The position numbers and the translations under genes are program-made. Positions 1 through 7,322 of a stretch of DNA of 64,000 nucleotides are shown piece by piece. How positions within the stretch are numbered: the first letter of the stretch is position 1; every line of letters starts with the position of its first letter. The notes under the pieces are model-generated. The model was not told the origin of the DNA. It did no database searches and saw only the letters and a list, made by a program, of their open reading frames with translations. Source of the DNA: Thermomonas haemolytica (lineage in GTDB: Bacteria; Pseudomonadota; Gammaproteobacteria; Xanthomonadales; Xanthomonadaceae); contig NZ_SMAP01000003.1 in NCBI RefSeq assembly GCF_004346265.1, positions 1 through 64,000 on the forward strand, in the 5' to 3' direction.

Positions 1-111
1 CAACGGAAGCCGGTGGACAGGTCAAGGCGATACCTTCAGCCCGGGAGCGGGAGAATCTTTTTCGTGCCTGTTGACACGAGCGGCGAAATGGTGACCCCGA
101 TATTGGTTAGC

Positions 112-318
112 TCATCGCCGCTCGAAGCGATTAGAGAGAACAACGATTGCCATGAGGAAAAGATAGAGGGCGATTCCGCAGATGAGCGCCCTAATGAATC
201 CTTGTTGCCACCAAGCGATCAATGACAGCACCAAGACGAGAATTGCTATCGCTCGCCCTTGTGCACGAAACACCTCTTGTTGAGCCCTCCTCAACAAATC
301 AATCTTCTTGGCAGACAT
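112..318 (-). CDS. Small two-helix membrane protein, possible Rhs-tip immunity partner
   Basis: This 68-residue protein has a charged N-terminus (MSAKKIDLLRRAQQ) and two hydrophobic stretches at about residues 23-38 and 42-61, ending in a basic tail, so it should be a small inner-membrane protein. Its ATG lies directly after the TAA of the upstream Rhs tip, with no spacer, which predicts translational coupling. Rhs toxin tips are usually followed by a cognate immunity gene, so an immunity role is inferred from position only. I do not recognise a family. The second Rhs tip is followed by another two-helix ORF at 1671-1850, which supports a repeated module. Confidence 0.5.
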   Translation of the reverse strand: MSAKKIDLLRRAQQEVFRAQGRAIAILVLVLSLIAWWQQGFIRALICGIALYLFLMAIVVLSNRFERR

Positions 319-1590
319 TTAATCTTCCTTCTCACGCTTGGCCTTAGCAATTTCGGCAGCCGCGTTCAAAGCTCCTCCTGCTCTCTCGCCAGACTGCGAT
401 GTCGCTGCTGCAACCACCGATTTATCGGAACCCACAATTGCGGATCTTGAAGCATTAGCGACATGGGGATTCAAACCACCTTTGGCAGCCATGGCTTCAA
501 GCCGCGCCAATGGCGCCAGAGCGAGCTTCGAACCTACAGCCCCGCCAAGTGCTGCGCCTGCCCCCTCTAATGTCGCCTTGGTTGCGCTCGGATTTTTTCC
601 GTTAGCGACATCTTTAACCACCGATCCAGTCGCGCCAGCAGCGAACCCAGTGGCTGCCGTGCGAGCCACCGCTGTACCAACGCTTATGGTACCCCTTGCC
701 GCCAATAGGGCACTAGCGGAGGCAACTCCACCAGTTAGGGCACCTACGCCTGCGGCAACCAATACGTCACTCCTATCAATCTGGGAGAAGGATTTCCCTT
801 GAATCGCGACTTGAATGAAAATCTCGACGCCCGCTCCAGCGGCGGCTCCCCAAAGGGCTTGAACCAAGCGCCCATCCGGGTCGTTGAACTTGTAAGGATT
901 GTTCGCGGCGTAGCAGTACCGGCAGAAGTTCCAACCCGTGACCGTATCAGCACTTACAGGATCAACCGATAGAAAAACGCCCATCGGATCATAATAGCGC
1001 TGCTGCATATACGTCAGCCCGGTCGCGCTGTCCTGCACATGCCCGGTGTAGCCGGGGCGGTCGTCGTTGGCGCGGTTCAGCAGCAGGCCGTAGGGCTCGT
1101 ACTCGCTGGTCTCGACCACCGCGCCGGCGGCATCGGTCTTGGCAATCGGGCTGCCCAGCGGGTCGGTGTGCAAAAAGCCCACGCTCGCCGTGGTGCCGGA
1201 CAGCGGACGGCGGTACTCCGCCACCAGGCTGCCGGACAGGTACACGTTCACGCTGCGCGTGCCGGCCACTTCGTCGCGCTGCCACAGCAAGCGCCCGTCC
1301 TGCGCGTAGAAACTGTACCTGCGCTGCGCCCCGCCCACGTCGCTGCGCACGCGCCGGCCCTGGGCGTCGTAGCGGTACCCCTGGCCAGCGGCGCTGCGCA
1401 GGCGGTGGCGCGATCTACGCCCATCGCGCCGGCGACGCAAATCAGCAGTTGCAAGCACGCTGCGAGGCATGGGGCGAGCATAACCGATGCGAGCACAGCA
1501 AAGGAAAGCCGCGCCCTTAGCTTTTGCAGCAGATTGAGCCGCTGATCGGCCATCGCCGCGCATCAGTCGCCGCGCACCACAACGCCGCAA
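319..1590 (-). CDS. Rhs C-terminal tip 1 (5'-truncated, orphan)
   Basis: The frame encodes the conserved end of an Rhs/YD-repeat polymorphic toxin: YRYDAQGRR, the GFLHTDPLGSP segment, YEPYG, GLTYMQQRYYDP, and the closing NPYKFNDPDG that normally marks the cleavage boundary of the shell. After it comes a variable region of about 185 residues rich in Gly and Ala, with hydrophobic stretches resembling a pre-toxin linker, ending in KAKREKED. I recognise no known nuclease or other toxin fold. The thousand or more YD-repeat residues expected upstream are missing. Only about 70 codons precede the core, and a membrane-leader-like peptide is encoded there in a different frame. The start is unclear: TTG at 1590, ATG at 1563 or ATG at 1470. 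It may be an unexpressed orphan tip. Confidence 0.6.
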   Translation of the reverse strand: MRRCGARRLMRGDGRSAAQSAAKAKGAAFLCCARIGYARPMPRSVLATADLRRRRDGRRSRHRLRSAAGQGYRYDAQGRRVRSDVGGAQRRYSFYAQDGRLLWQRDEVAGTRSVNVYLSGSLVAEYRRPLSGTTASVGFLHTDPLGSPIAKTDAAGAVVETSEYEPYGLLLNRANDDRPGYTGHVQDSATGLTYMQQRYYDPMGVFLSVDPVSADTVTGWNFCRYCYAANNPYKFNDPDGRLVQALWGAAAGAGVEIFIQVAIQGKSFSQIDRSDVLVAAGVGALTGGVASASALLAARGTISVGTAVARTAATGFAAGATGSVVKDVANGKNPSATKATLEGAGAALGGAVGSKLALAPLARLEAMAAKGGLNPHVANASRSAIVGSDKSVVAAATSQSGERAGGALNAAAEIAKAKREKED

Positions 1591-1617
1591 ACAACAAGGT
1601 CCGCAACTTGCGGTGCG
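871..1617. repeat. Rhs core direct repeat, copy 1
   Basis: About 750 bp encoding the leader fragment and Rhs core recur in the same orientation at 2455-3203, with scattered substitutions and a one-codon indel in the YYDP segment. One 24-base block (1378-1401) is replaced by an unrelated 24-base block in the other copy (2965-2988). Similarity stops at the variable 3' tip. Confidence 0.85.
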
Positions 1618-1670
1618 GGCCTTGTGCGTTATGGGCGCTGGCTAATTGTCCCTGGCACCTTTTCTACGAA

Positions 1671-1850
1671 TCATACGATCTTAATCAAAACCCATAGAAA
1701 TAAGAAAAGCGTTGCAATATGGGAGAAAACTATCGACCAGTAACCTTTAGGGTCTTCCATCCGTTTTGCGCTAATCCCCAAGTTGGAGCCACCCCATTGC
1801 GCTGTCCCCGAGCATAGAGAAGAAAAAACTAACCACGCCGCTCGTATCAT
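1671..1850 (-). CDS. Small membrane protein after Rhs tip 2 (59 aa)
   Basis: From the ATG at 1850 the frame gives 59 residues, beginning MIRAAWLVFSSLCSG and ending in a hydrophobic segment (IATLFLFLWVLIKIV) before TGA. A first hydrophobic stretch would be longer if translation began upstream, because the frame is open up to the Rhs terminus at 1889 and adds NIFLPAVAIAI. It sits just downstream of Rhs tip 2, as the 68-aa membrane ORF sits after tip 1. An immunity-like role is inferred from position. No family is recognised, and expression is uncertain because the upstream Rhs frame is broken. Confidence 0.4.
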   Translation of the reverse strand: MIRAAWLVFSSLCSGTAQWGGSNLGISAKRMEDPKGYWSIVFSHIATLFLFLWVLIKIV

Positions 1851-1886
1851 GATGGCAATCGCAACAGCCGGTAAAAAAATATTTAT

Positions 1887-3192
1887 TCAATTGTCTTCTC
1901 GCCGACTTCTTTCCAGCGCCTCCTCAGAGGCCTTGCCTCCGGCCTCGCCAACGCCGTCTTCCAGAGTGCGCTGAACGCCCTCATTGACAGTCTTTGTGAC
2001 TGGCTGGCCACCGAATGTAAATTACCGCCCCCTAAGCGACCTTACAACTACGCCAGGGATCGCCGGTGCTGTTTCAGTTGCCATTGCTCTGCCTGCAGCA
2101 GCACCAACCGTATTCCCGACTCCAAGGCCCGCTGCATTTGCAGCACCCGCAATAGCGGCTTGTTGGCCATCAACGTTTCCTGTTTCTATCTTTTGCTGCG
2201 CAGCGTTTCCAGCACTACCGATAGCCGCAGCTGTGCCGCCCGCAACTGCCACCTTCGCTGGAATTGTCGCCACCCTTGCCGCCGCAGCTCCAGGTATCAC
2301 AGCAGTCGCAGCACCAACCACTCCAGAAATAGCTATTTGTGTTTTATTGATGGGCTGATCTGGCGCTTTAATTTTTTTTTTGCACCATAACGTCAACAAT
2401 CATGCTGACGATTGCGCTTCTAACAATAATCTCCGCTATGCACCAAATGCATCTCCCATCTGGATCCTTGAACTTATACGGATTGTTCGCGGCGTAGTTG
2501 TAACGGTTGAAGTTCCAACCGGTGACGGTATCGGCTGTTACAGGATCAACGGACAGGAACCACCCGATCTGCGAATCGTAATAGCGCTGCTGCATATACG
2601 TCAGTCCGGTCGCGCTGTCCATCACATGCCCGGTGTAGCCGGGGCGGTCGTCATTGGCGCGGTTCAGCAGCAGGCCGTAGGGCTCGTACTCGCTGGTCTC
2701 GACCACCGCGCCGGCGGCGTCGGTCTTGGCAATCGGGCTGCCCAGCGGGTCGGTGTGCAAAAAGCCCAAGCTCGCCGTGGTGCCGGACAGCGGGCGGCGG
2801 TACTCCGCCACCAGACTGCCGGACAGATACACGTTCACGCTGCGCGTGCCGGCCACCTCATCGCGCTGCCACAGCAAGCGCCCGTCCTGCGCGTACAGGC
2901 TGTAGCGCCGCTGCGCCCCGCCCACATCGCTGCGCACCCGCCGGCCCTGGGCGTCGTAGCGGTAGTCCTGCCCTCCCGCGCGGCGCGGGCGGTGGCGCGA
3001 TCCACGCCCATCGCGCCGGCGACGCAAATGAGCAGTTGCAAGCACGCTGCGAGGCATGGGGCGAGGATAACCGATGCGGGCACAGCAAAGGAAAGCCGCG
3101 CCCTTGCTTTTGCAGCAGATTGAGCCGCTGATCGCCCATCGCCGCGCATCAGTCGCCGCGCACCACAATTCCGCAAGCAACAAGGCTCGCAA
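1887..3192 (-). pseudogene. Rhs C-terminal tip 2, frameshifted and interrupted
   Basis: The first part, down to 2368, encodes the Rhs core (DYRYDAQGRR, GFLHTDPLGSP, YMQQRYYDSQIG, NPYKFKDPDG) followed by a short hydrophobic stretch, and stops right after a run of ten A residues. In the frame reached by losing one A, coding continues as VMVQKKIKAPDQP and then a Gly/Ala-rich pre-toxin-like stretch down to a TAA at 2022-2024. In that same frame it resumes (FTFGGQPVTKTVNEG) and ends with EEALERSRREDN and TGA at 1887-1889. One frameshift and one nonsense codon thus separate three pieces of a single ancestral tip. It is also truncated at its 5' end like tip 1. The frameshift could instead be a phase-variable tract or a sequencing error; the internal TAA argues for decay. 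Confidence 0.65.
2372..2381 (-). repeat. A10 homopolymer tract at the Rhs tip 2 frameshift
   Basis: Ten consecutive T on the plus strand give A10 in the Rhs reading direction. With ten A the Rhs frame reads CAA AAA AAA AAT TAA and stops. With nine A it continues into the downstream tip frame. The tract is at exactly the place where the two coding frames must be joined. Confidence 0.8.
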
Positions 3193-3203
3193 CTTGCGGT
3201 GCG
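2455..3203. repeat. Rhs core direct repeat, copy 2
   Basis: Partner of 871-1617, same orientation, about 1.58 kb away. It carries one codon more in the YYD segment (YYDSQIGWFLS against YYDPMGVFLS), a 1-bp difference in the leader part that changes its frame, and its own 24-base junction block at 2965-2988. Confidence 0.85.
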
Positions 3204-3308
3204 TGACTTGGGCGTGATGGACGATCAGAAAGTGAACTTGACCCCGCTAACCGACCGTATTACCCGTGGCCTCGGTCAAGCGCCAGTGACTCGCATCAAT
3301 CAGCATCC

Positions 3309-3815
3309 CTATCGCGCTGCACCATTGTCGCCGACAGTGGAGGAGTTGCTCAGGCCTTCTTTAGCCTTAAACAGCTGAGTACTCTTCTGCTCACCAACTA
3401 ATATTCCATACAACATCACCTGCCTGTACGTGGCAGCACTCTTGCCCTGCGGAATCTCAAAACGCAGCTTGCAACCATTGGAGTTGAGCGCGTATTCGGT
3501 TACCTGCTTATCGGCAGACGACACGCCAGCAGGTACATCACTTTTGATGATTCTAAGCTCTTCATCTGCATCGTCTGAGCACGCCTTTGACTCAATGATT
3601 TTCATTGGAGAGGCGCCGTCTGCGGTTCGGGCCTGCAAACTCCAAACCCTTGAGTTGTCAGCATCCTGCATACTGATAGAACCATCAAAAGTGGCAATAC
3701 ACCAAGCTGTAGTCCCAAGTTCGCACTTAATTCGTGGCACCGCCTGTGCGTCGGCGTCCCTGGCCAAGAGACAAAACAGCAGAGTGACAGTGAAGAAGAA
3801 AATGTTCATTAGCAA
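3309..3815 (-). CDS. Secreted protein of unknown function
   Basis: This 168-residue protein opens with a classical signal peptide (MLMNIFFFTVTLLFCLLARD, cleavage probably after ADA at about residue 23). The mature part is hydrophilic and has four cysteines (in KCELG, WCIA, ACSDD and GCKL) that could form two disulfides in the periplasm. There is no lipobox and no domain that I recognise. It lies between the Rhs remnants and an IS3 remnant, and its base composition is less GC-rich than the rest of the window, so horizontal arrival is plausible. Whether it relates to the Rhs module is unknown. Confidence 0.6.
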   Translation of the reverse strand: MLMNIFFFTVTLLFCLLARDADAQAVPRIKCELGTTAWCIATFDGSISMQDADNSRVWSLQARTADGASPMKIIESKACSDDADEELRIIKSDVPAGVSSADKQVTEYALNSNGCKLRFEIPQGKSAATYRQVMLYGILVGEQKSTQLFKAKEGLSNSSTVGDNGAAR

Positions 3816-3828
3816 CCTGCCGACGTCC

Positions 3829-3848
3829 CCCCGCTTTCAGTAGCGGGG
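3829..3848. repeat. GC-rich hairpin at the edge of the IS3 remnant
   Basis: CCCCGCT and AGCGGGG form a perfect 7-bp stem around a 6-base loop. It sits between the IS3 stop codon (3853) and the start of the secreted protein gene (3815). It could be part of the insertion-sequence end or a stem in the leader of the 3815 gene; there is no T tract typical of a terminator. Confidence 0.35.
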
Positions 3849-3852
3849 CGAT

Positions 3853-4167
3853 TTAGAGTCCTGGGTGGATGGTAGTGGATGCCAGTTGCTTCGCATAGGC
3901 GCTCGGCGTCAGTCCGCCCAATGCTCTCTTCGGTCGCTCCTCGTTGTATTCCCGGCGCCAGGTTTCGATGACGGTCCGGGCGTGCAGCAGGTGGATGAAC
4001 CAGTGTTCGTTGAGGCACTCGTCACGCAGGCGGCCGTTGAAGGATTCGACGTAGGCGTTCTGGTTCGGCTTGCCGGGTTGGATCAGGCGCAGTTGCACGC
4101 CACGTTCGTGTGCCCAGGAGACCATGGCCTTGCCGCAGAACTCCTTGCCGTTGTCGGTGCGGATTAC
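3853..4167 (-). mobile_element. IS3-family transposase 3' remnant
   Basis: The frame reads [18 protein letters not shown] and, further on, [30 protein letters not shown] and [15 protein letters not shown], ending IHPGL and stop. This is the C-terminal half of an IS3-group OrfB integrase (rve domain): the second catalytic Asp in TDNG and the catalytic Glu in RDECLNE are both present. The first Asp, the N-terminal region and OrfA are absent. The homology begins directly against the stop codon of the adjacent dehydrogenase gene at 4168, so the upstream part was deleted. It is non-functional on its own; the first in-frame ATG is at 4125. Confidence 0.85.
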
Positions 4168-5541
4168 CTAGGGCGGCAGCAGCTTGCCCGGGTTGAGGAT
4201 GCCGTCCGGGTCGAAGGCGTGCTTCACCGCGCGCATCGCCGCCAGCGTAGGGGCATCATAGGCGCGCGCCATGAACTCGCGCTTGGACAGGCCGATGCCG
4301 TGTTCGCCCGAGAGCGTGCCGCCCAGCGCCAGCGCGAGATCGAACACCTGCGGCAGCGCGGCCTGCGCGCGCGCGGTCTCGTCGGCATCGTCCGGGTGGT
4401 AGAGCAGGTTGACGTGCAGGTTGCCGTTGCCGGCGTGGCCGAAGCAGACGATGGTCAGCCCATAGGCATCCGCCAGCGCCTCCACGCTGGCCACCAGCTC
4501 GGGGATGCGCGAGACCGGCACCACCACGTCCTCGTTGATCTTGCCGGGGGCGATCGTGCGCAGTGCCGGCGACAGCGCGCGCCGCGCCGCCCACAGGCGG
4601 TCGCGCGCGGCGCCATCGGGGGCGACGTCCATGTCCAGCAGGCCCTCGCCCTCGGCCGCGGCACCCAGCGCGGCCAGGATGTCCGGCAAGGCCTCGGCGC
4701 TGCCATCGGCCTCGACCAGCAGCATCGCGCCGGCCTCGGGCACGTCGCTGCCGTTGCGCCGCAGCAGCATCAGGCTGCGGCGGTCCAGGAATTCCAGCAT
4801 CGCCGGCACCACCGGCTGCGCCATCAATCGCGAAACCGCCGCCGCGGCGCTGGCGGCATCGCGGTAGAAGGCGCGCAAGCCGGCCTGCGCCTGTGGCCGT
4901 GGCGCCAGCTTGAGCGTGGCCTCGACGATCAGCGCCAGCGTGCCTTCGCTGCCGACCAGCAGATGCGTGAGGTCATAGCCGGCGGAGGCCTTCGTGTAGG
5001 CACCGCCGACCCGGATCAGCTCGCCGGTGCCGGTGACCGCAACCAGTCCCAGCACGTTGTCGCGGGTGGCGCCGTATTTCACCGCGCGCGGCCCGCCGGC
5101 ATTGGTGGCGAGGTTGCCGCCGACCGTGCAGGACTCCGCGCTGGACGGGTCCGGCGGCCAGAACAGGCCGTGCGCTGCCAGCGCGGTCTGCAGTGCGCCG
5201 TTGAGGACGCCCGGTTCCACCACCGCGCAGCGGTCGGCGGGGCGGATGGCGAGGATGCGGTCCATGCGCGCGAACGAGACCGCGATGCCGCCGTGCGTCG
5301 GCACCGCCGCGCCGGTGGTGCCGGTGCCGGCGCCGCGCGCCACGATCGGCACGCCATGCGCACGGCAGGCGCGAACGAGGGCCACGACCTGCTCGCGCGT
5401 GCGCGGCAGCGCCACCGCATCGGGGCGTGCGTGGCGGCGCGAATCATCGCCGCCGTGGGCGTCACGCGCGGCGTCGTCGATGCGCCAGCCATCGCCCAAC
5501 AAGGCGGACAGCTCGACGACGAGGGTGGCGGGCAGGGCCAT
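4168..5541 (-). CDS. FAD-linked 2-hydroxyacid dehydrogenase (GlcD/LldD-like)
   Basis: This 457-residue flavoprotein belongs to the FAD-binding oxidase family with a C-terminal FAD-oxidase C domain (glycolate oxidase GlcD, D-lactate dehydrogenase, D-2-hydroxyglutarate dehydrogenase). The FAD-binding core is visible as GAGTGTTGAAVPTHGGIAVSF near residue 75 and TVGGNLATNAGGPRAVKYG near 135. The C-terminal part has CFGHAGNGNLHVN, GTLSGEHGIGLSK and the family ending DPDGILNPGKLLP. The exact substrate cannot be read from sequence. I chose ATG 5541, six bases after the yraN stop, over a longer frame that would overlap yraN. An IS3 remnant abuts its stop codon, but the natural C-terminus is intact. 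Confidence 0.88.
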   Translation of the reverse strand: MALPATLVVELSALLGDGWRIDDAARDAHGGDDSRRHARPDAVALPRTREQVVALVRACRAHGVPIVARGAGTGTTGAAVPTHGGIAVSFARMDRILAIRPADRCAVVEPGVLNGALQTALAAHGLFWPPDPSSAESCTVGGNLATNAGGPRAVKYGATRDNVLGLVAVTGTGELIRVGGAYTKASAGYDLTHLLVGSEGTLALIVEATLKLAPRPQAQAGLRAFYRDAASAAAAVSRLMAQPVVPAMLEFLDRRSLMLLRRNGSDVPEAGAMLLVEADGSAEALPDILAALGAAAEGEGLLDMDVAPDGAARDRLWAARRALSPALRTIAPGKINEDVVVPVSRIPELVASVEALADAYGLTIVCFGHAGNGNLHVNLLYHPDDADETARAQAALPQVFDLALALGGTLSGEHGIGLSKREFMARAYDAPTLAAMRAVKHAFDPDGILNPGKLLPP

Positions 5542-5546
5542 GCGGC

Positions 5547-5930
5547 TCACACCCCGTCGGCGCGGAAGGCATCGCGCAGCCACTCGAAGGCGGGCGCGGC
5601 CGGGTCGCCCGCGGCGGCCACCACGTCGAAGCGGCAGGGCGCCTGCGCGTGCTGCGGATGCCGAAGCAGGAAGGCCTGCGCGGCATGCACCAGCCGGCGC
5701 TGCTTGCCGGCATCCACCGAGGCCGCGCCGCCGCCGAAGCCGGTGGTGGCGCGGTAGCGCACCTCCACGAACACGACGGTGCCCGCGTCGTCCATCACCA
5801 GGTCGAGTTCGCCGCCGCGGCTGTGGGCGTTACGTGCCAGCAGGTGCAGGCCGCGTGTTTCGAGGAAGCGCAGCGCCGCGGCTTCCACCGCGTCGCCGCG
5901 CGCGCGTCGGTCCGGCTCAGCGCGCGCCAT
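5547..5930 (-). CDS. yraN: YraN/UPF0102 family putative endonuclease
   Basis: This 127-residue protein has the UPF0102 core: [16 protein letters not shown], then the PD-(D/E)XK-like motif [10 protein letters not shown] followed by VVFVEVRYR, then [16 protein letters not shown]. The fold is that of Holliday-junction-type nucleases; the cellular role is unsettled. It overlaps the end of lpoA by 14 bases and precedes the FAD dehydrogenase by 5, so the three genes look like one operon. Location between lpoA (yraM) and downstream genes, with rsmI divergent, matches the conserved rsmI-yraM-yraN neighbourhood of gammaproteobacteria. Confidence 0.93.
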   Translation of the reverse strand: MARAEPDRRARGDAVEAAALRFLETRGLHLLARNAHSRGGELDLVMDDAGTVVFVEVRYRATTGFGGGAASVDAGKQRRLVHAAQAFLLRHPQHAQAPCRFDVVAAAGDPAAPAFEWLRDAFRADGV

Positions 5931-7251
5931 CGGCCAGCGGCACTGCCACGCCGGCGCTGAAGCGCGACCACGCCGGCCGCCGTAGCACGTTGCCGAACCC
6001 GTCGAGGCTGAGGCGCCCGGTGGCGCCGCGGATGCCCGCGTTCGGCTGCAGGGCCAGATGCTCGAGATAGCCGGTGAGCTTCCAGGCGTCGAAGCCGAAC
6101 GCGAACAGGCGCGCCGCCGGGCCCTGCGCGGTGGCCACCCGCGCCGCGGCGGCGCTCTGGCTGGGCAGCCCGGCTACCGGTTCCACCAGCCAGGGTTCGG
6201 TGGGGAAGATGGTGCCGTCCAGCGCCATGTCCTCGCCCGGCTTGCCGGTGCCAAGGGTGATCTGCGAGCTGGCGTAGCGCGGCAGCTGGCCGAGGTTGGC
6301 CAGCGCCAGCTGCGGCACCACGGTGCGCGCCTGCGCGCCCTTCAGCACCAGCAGCACCGCGTCCGGGCGCGTACCCAGCCCGGCCAGCGCGGCATCCAGC
6401 TGCGGGGCGTAGTCCAGGCGCGCCACCACCTGCACCCCGCGGCGCTCCAGCTGCGCCTGCGCGGCCGCGGCGGTGCGGCGCTGGGCGTCCTCGCCGCCGG
6501 CGATCAGCAGCACGTGGCGGCTGCCGCGTTCCACCAGCGCCTGCGCCAGGCTGATGCCCTCGTCCTCCGGCGACAGCGAGAACGCGGCGCTGCCCGGCGC
6601 CGGCGCGCGGTCGCCGCGGTTCAGTGCCAGCAGCGGCAGCGGCGGATCGTCGGCGAACACCGCGTCCACCGCGTCGCGCGCGAGCGGGCCGACCGCGAAG
6701 TCGTTGCCGTCCGCGGCCGCGCGCGCGAGCGCGGCCTGGGCACCACCGGCAGTGTCGTAGAAGCGCAGCAGCGGGCGCCGGCGGGACTCGGCGTAGTAGC
6801 CGGCCAGGTAGCCGTCGCGCACGGCCGCCGCGGCGGGCGCCTGCGGCCCGGACAGCGGCAGCAGCACCGCCACCTGCAACGGCGGGCGGTAGCCGTCGGC
6901 CTCGGCCGCGGGACGGTTGGCCGCGCCAAAGTGGATGTCGCCGCGGTCGAACGCATGCGGCAGCGGCAGCCCGCGCCGCAGCAGCGCGCGCCCGGCGAAG
7001 TTGTACAGCGGATCGCCCGCGGGCAGGCGTGCGGCGTCGCGCGCCAGGGTGGCATCGTCCAGCCCGGCCAGCAGGTGCTCGATGGCCTCGCTATTGGCGC
7101 GCCGCGCCGGCCCGGCCAGGCCGGCGTGGTTGGCGGCCAGCGCCTGCGCCTGCACGGTGGCCTCGGCATACGGCGGCGGCGGCGGGGCTTTCGGTGCCAC
7201 GTTCGCGCAGCCGGCCAGCGCCAGCAGCAGGACGAGCAGGAAGGATCGCAT
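5917..7251 (-). CDS. lpoA: Penicillin-binding protein activator LpoA
   Basis: An outer-membrane lipoprotein that reaches through the peptidoglycan to stimulate PBP1A. The N-terminus ([18 protein letters not shown]) is a lipoprotein signal peptide with lipobox LAGC, Cys at residue 15. The C-terminal two thirds is the periplasmic-binding-protein-like LppC domain ([20 protein letters not shown], then [12 protein letters not shown] and ITLGTGKPG). At 444 residues it is much shorter than E. coli LpoA (about 680), mainly in the N-terminal helical region. ATG 7251 is preferred over GTG 7260. Its presumed partner PBP1A is encoded at 59123-61639 in this window. It is divergent from rsmI, as in other gammaproteobacteria. 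Confidence 0.88.
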   Translation of the reverse strand: MRSFLLVLLLALAGCANVAPKAPPPPPYAEATVQAQALAANHAGLAGPARRANSEAIEHLLAGLDDATLARDAARLPAGDPLYNFAGRALLRRGLPLPHAFDRGDIHFGAANRPAAEADGYRPPLQVAVLLPLSGPQAPAAAAVRDGYLAGYYAESRRRPLLRFYDTAGGAQAALARAAADGNDFAVGPLARDAVDAVFADDPPLPLLALNRGDRAPAPGSAAFSLSPEDEGISLAQALVERGSRHVLLIAGGEDAQRRTAAAAQAQLERRGVQVVARLDYAPQLDAALAGLGTRPDAVLLVLKGAQARTVVPQLALANLGQLPRYASSQITLGTGKPGEDMALDGTIFPTEPWLVEPVAGLPSQSAAAARVATAQGPAARLFAFGFDAWKLTGYLEHLALQPNAGIRGATGRLSLDGFGNVLRRPAWSRFSAGVAVPLADGAR

Positions 7252-7288
7252 CGGGGCCACGGGCGGGGCGCTCGCTGGGGGAACCGGC

Positions 7289-7294
7289 TAGGAT
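7289..7294 (+). promoter_or_regulatory. Possible -10 box for rsmI
   Basis: TAGGAT lies 28 bases before the rsmI ATG in the 71-base divergent gap between lpoA and rsmI. No clear -35 element is visible, so this is weak. Confidence 0.25.
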
Positions 7295-7322
7295 TCTACC
7301 CGCGCCCACGTTGAAGGCATCC

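Noticed and set aside
1-111. Possible gene at the left edge
   Set aside because: No frame with recognisable features in 111 bases; nothing can be supported.
1601-1613. CCGCAACTTGCGG palindrome near the Rhs leader
   Set aside because: Short, present in changed form in the second copy, and without a promoter next to it; it travels with the repeat.
3220-3378. Plus-strand 52-codon frame starting MDDQKVNLTPLTDR
   Set aside because: Short, overlaps the end of the secreted protein gene on the other strand, no ribosome binding site and no similarity that I recognise; possibly part of an old insertion.
3865-5757. 630-codon open frame on the plus strand opposite the FAD-linked dehydrogenase
   Set aside because: It is antisense to a clear family protein, is full of Arg, Ala and Gly and has no domain; it results from high GC at third positions.
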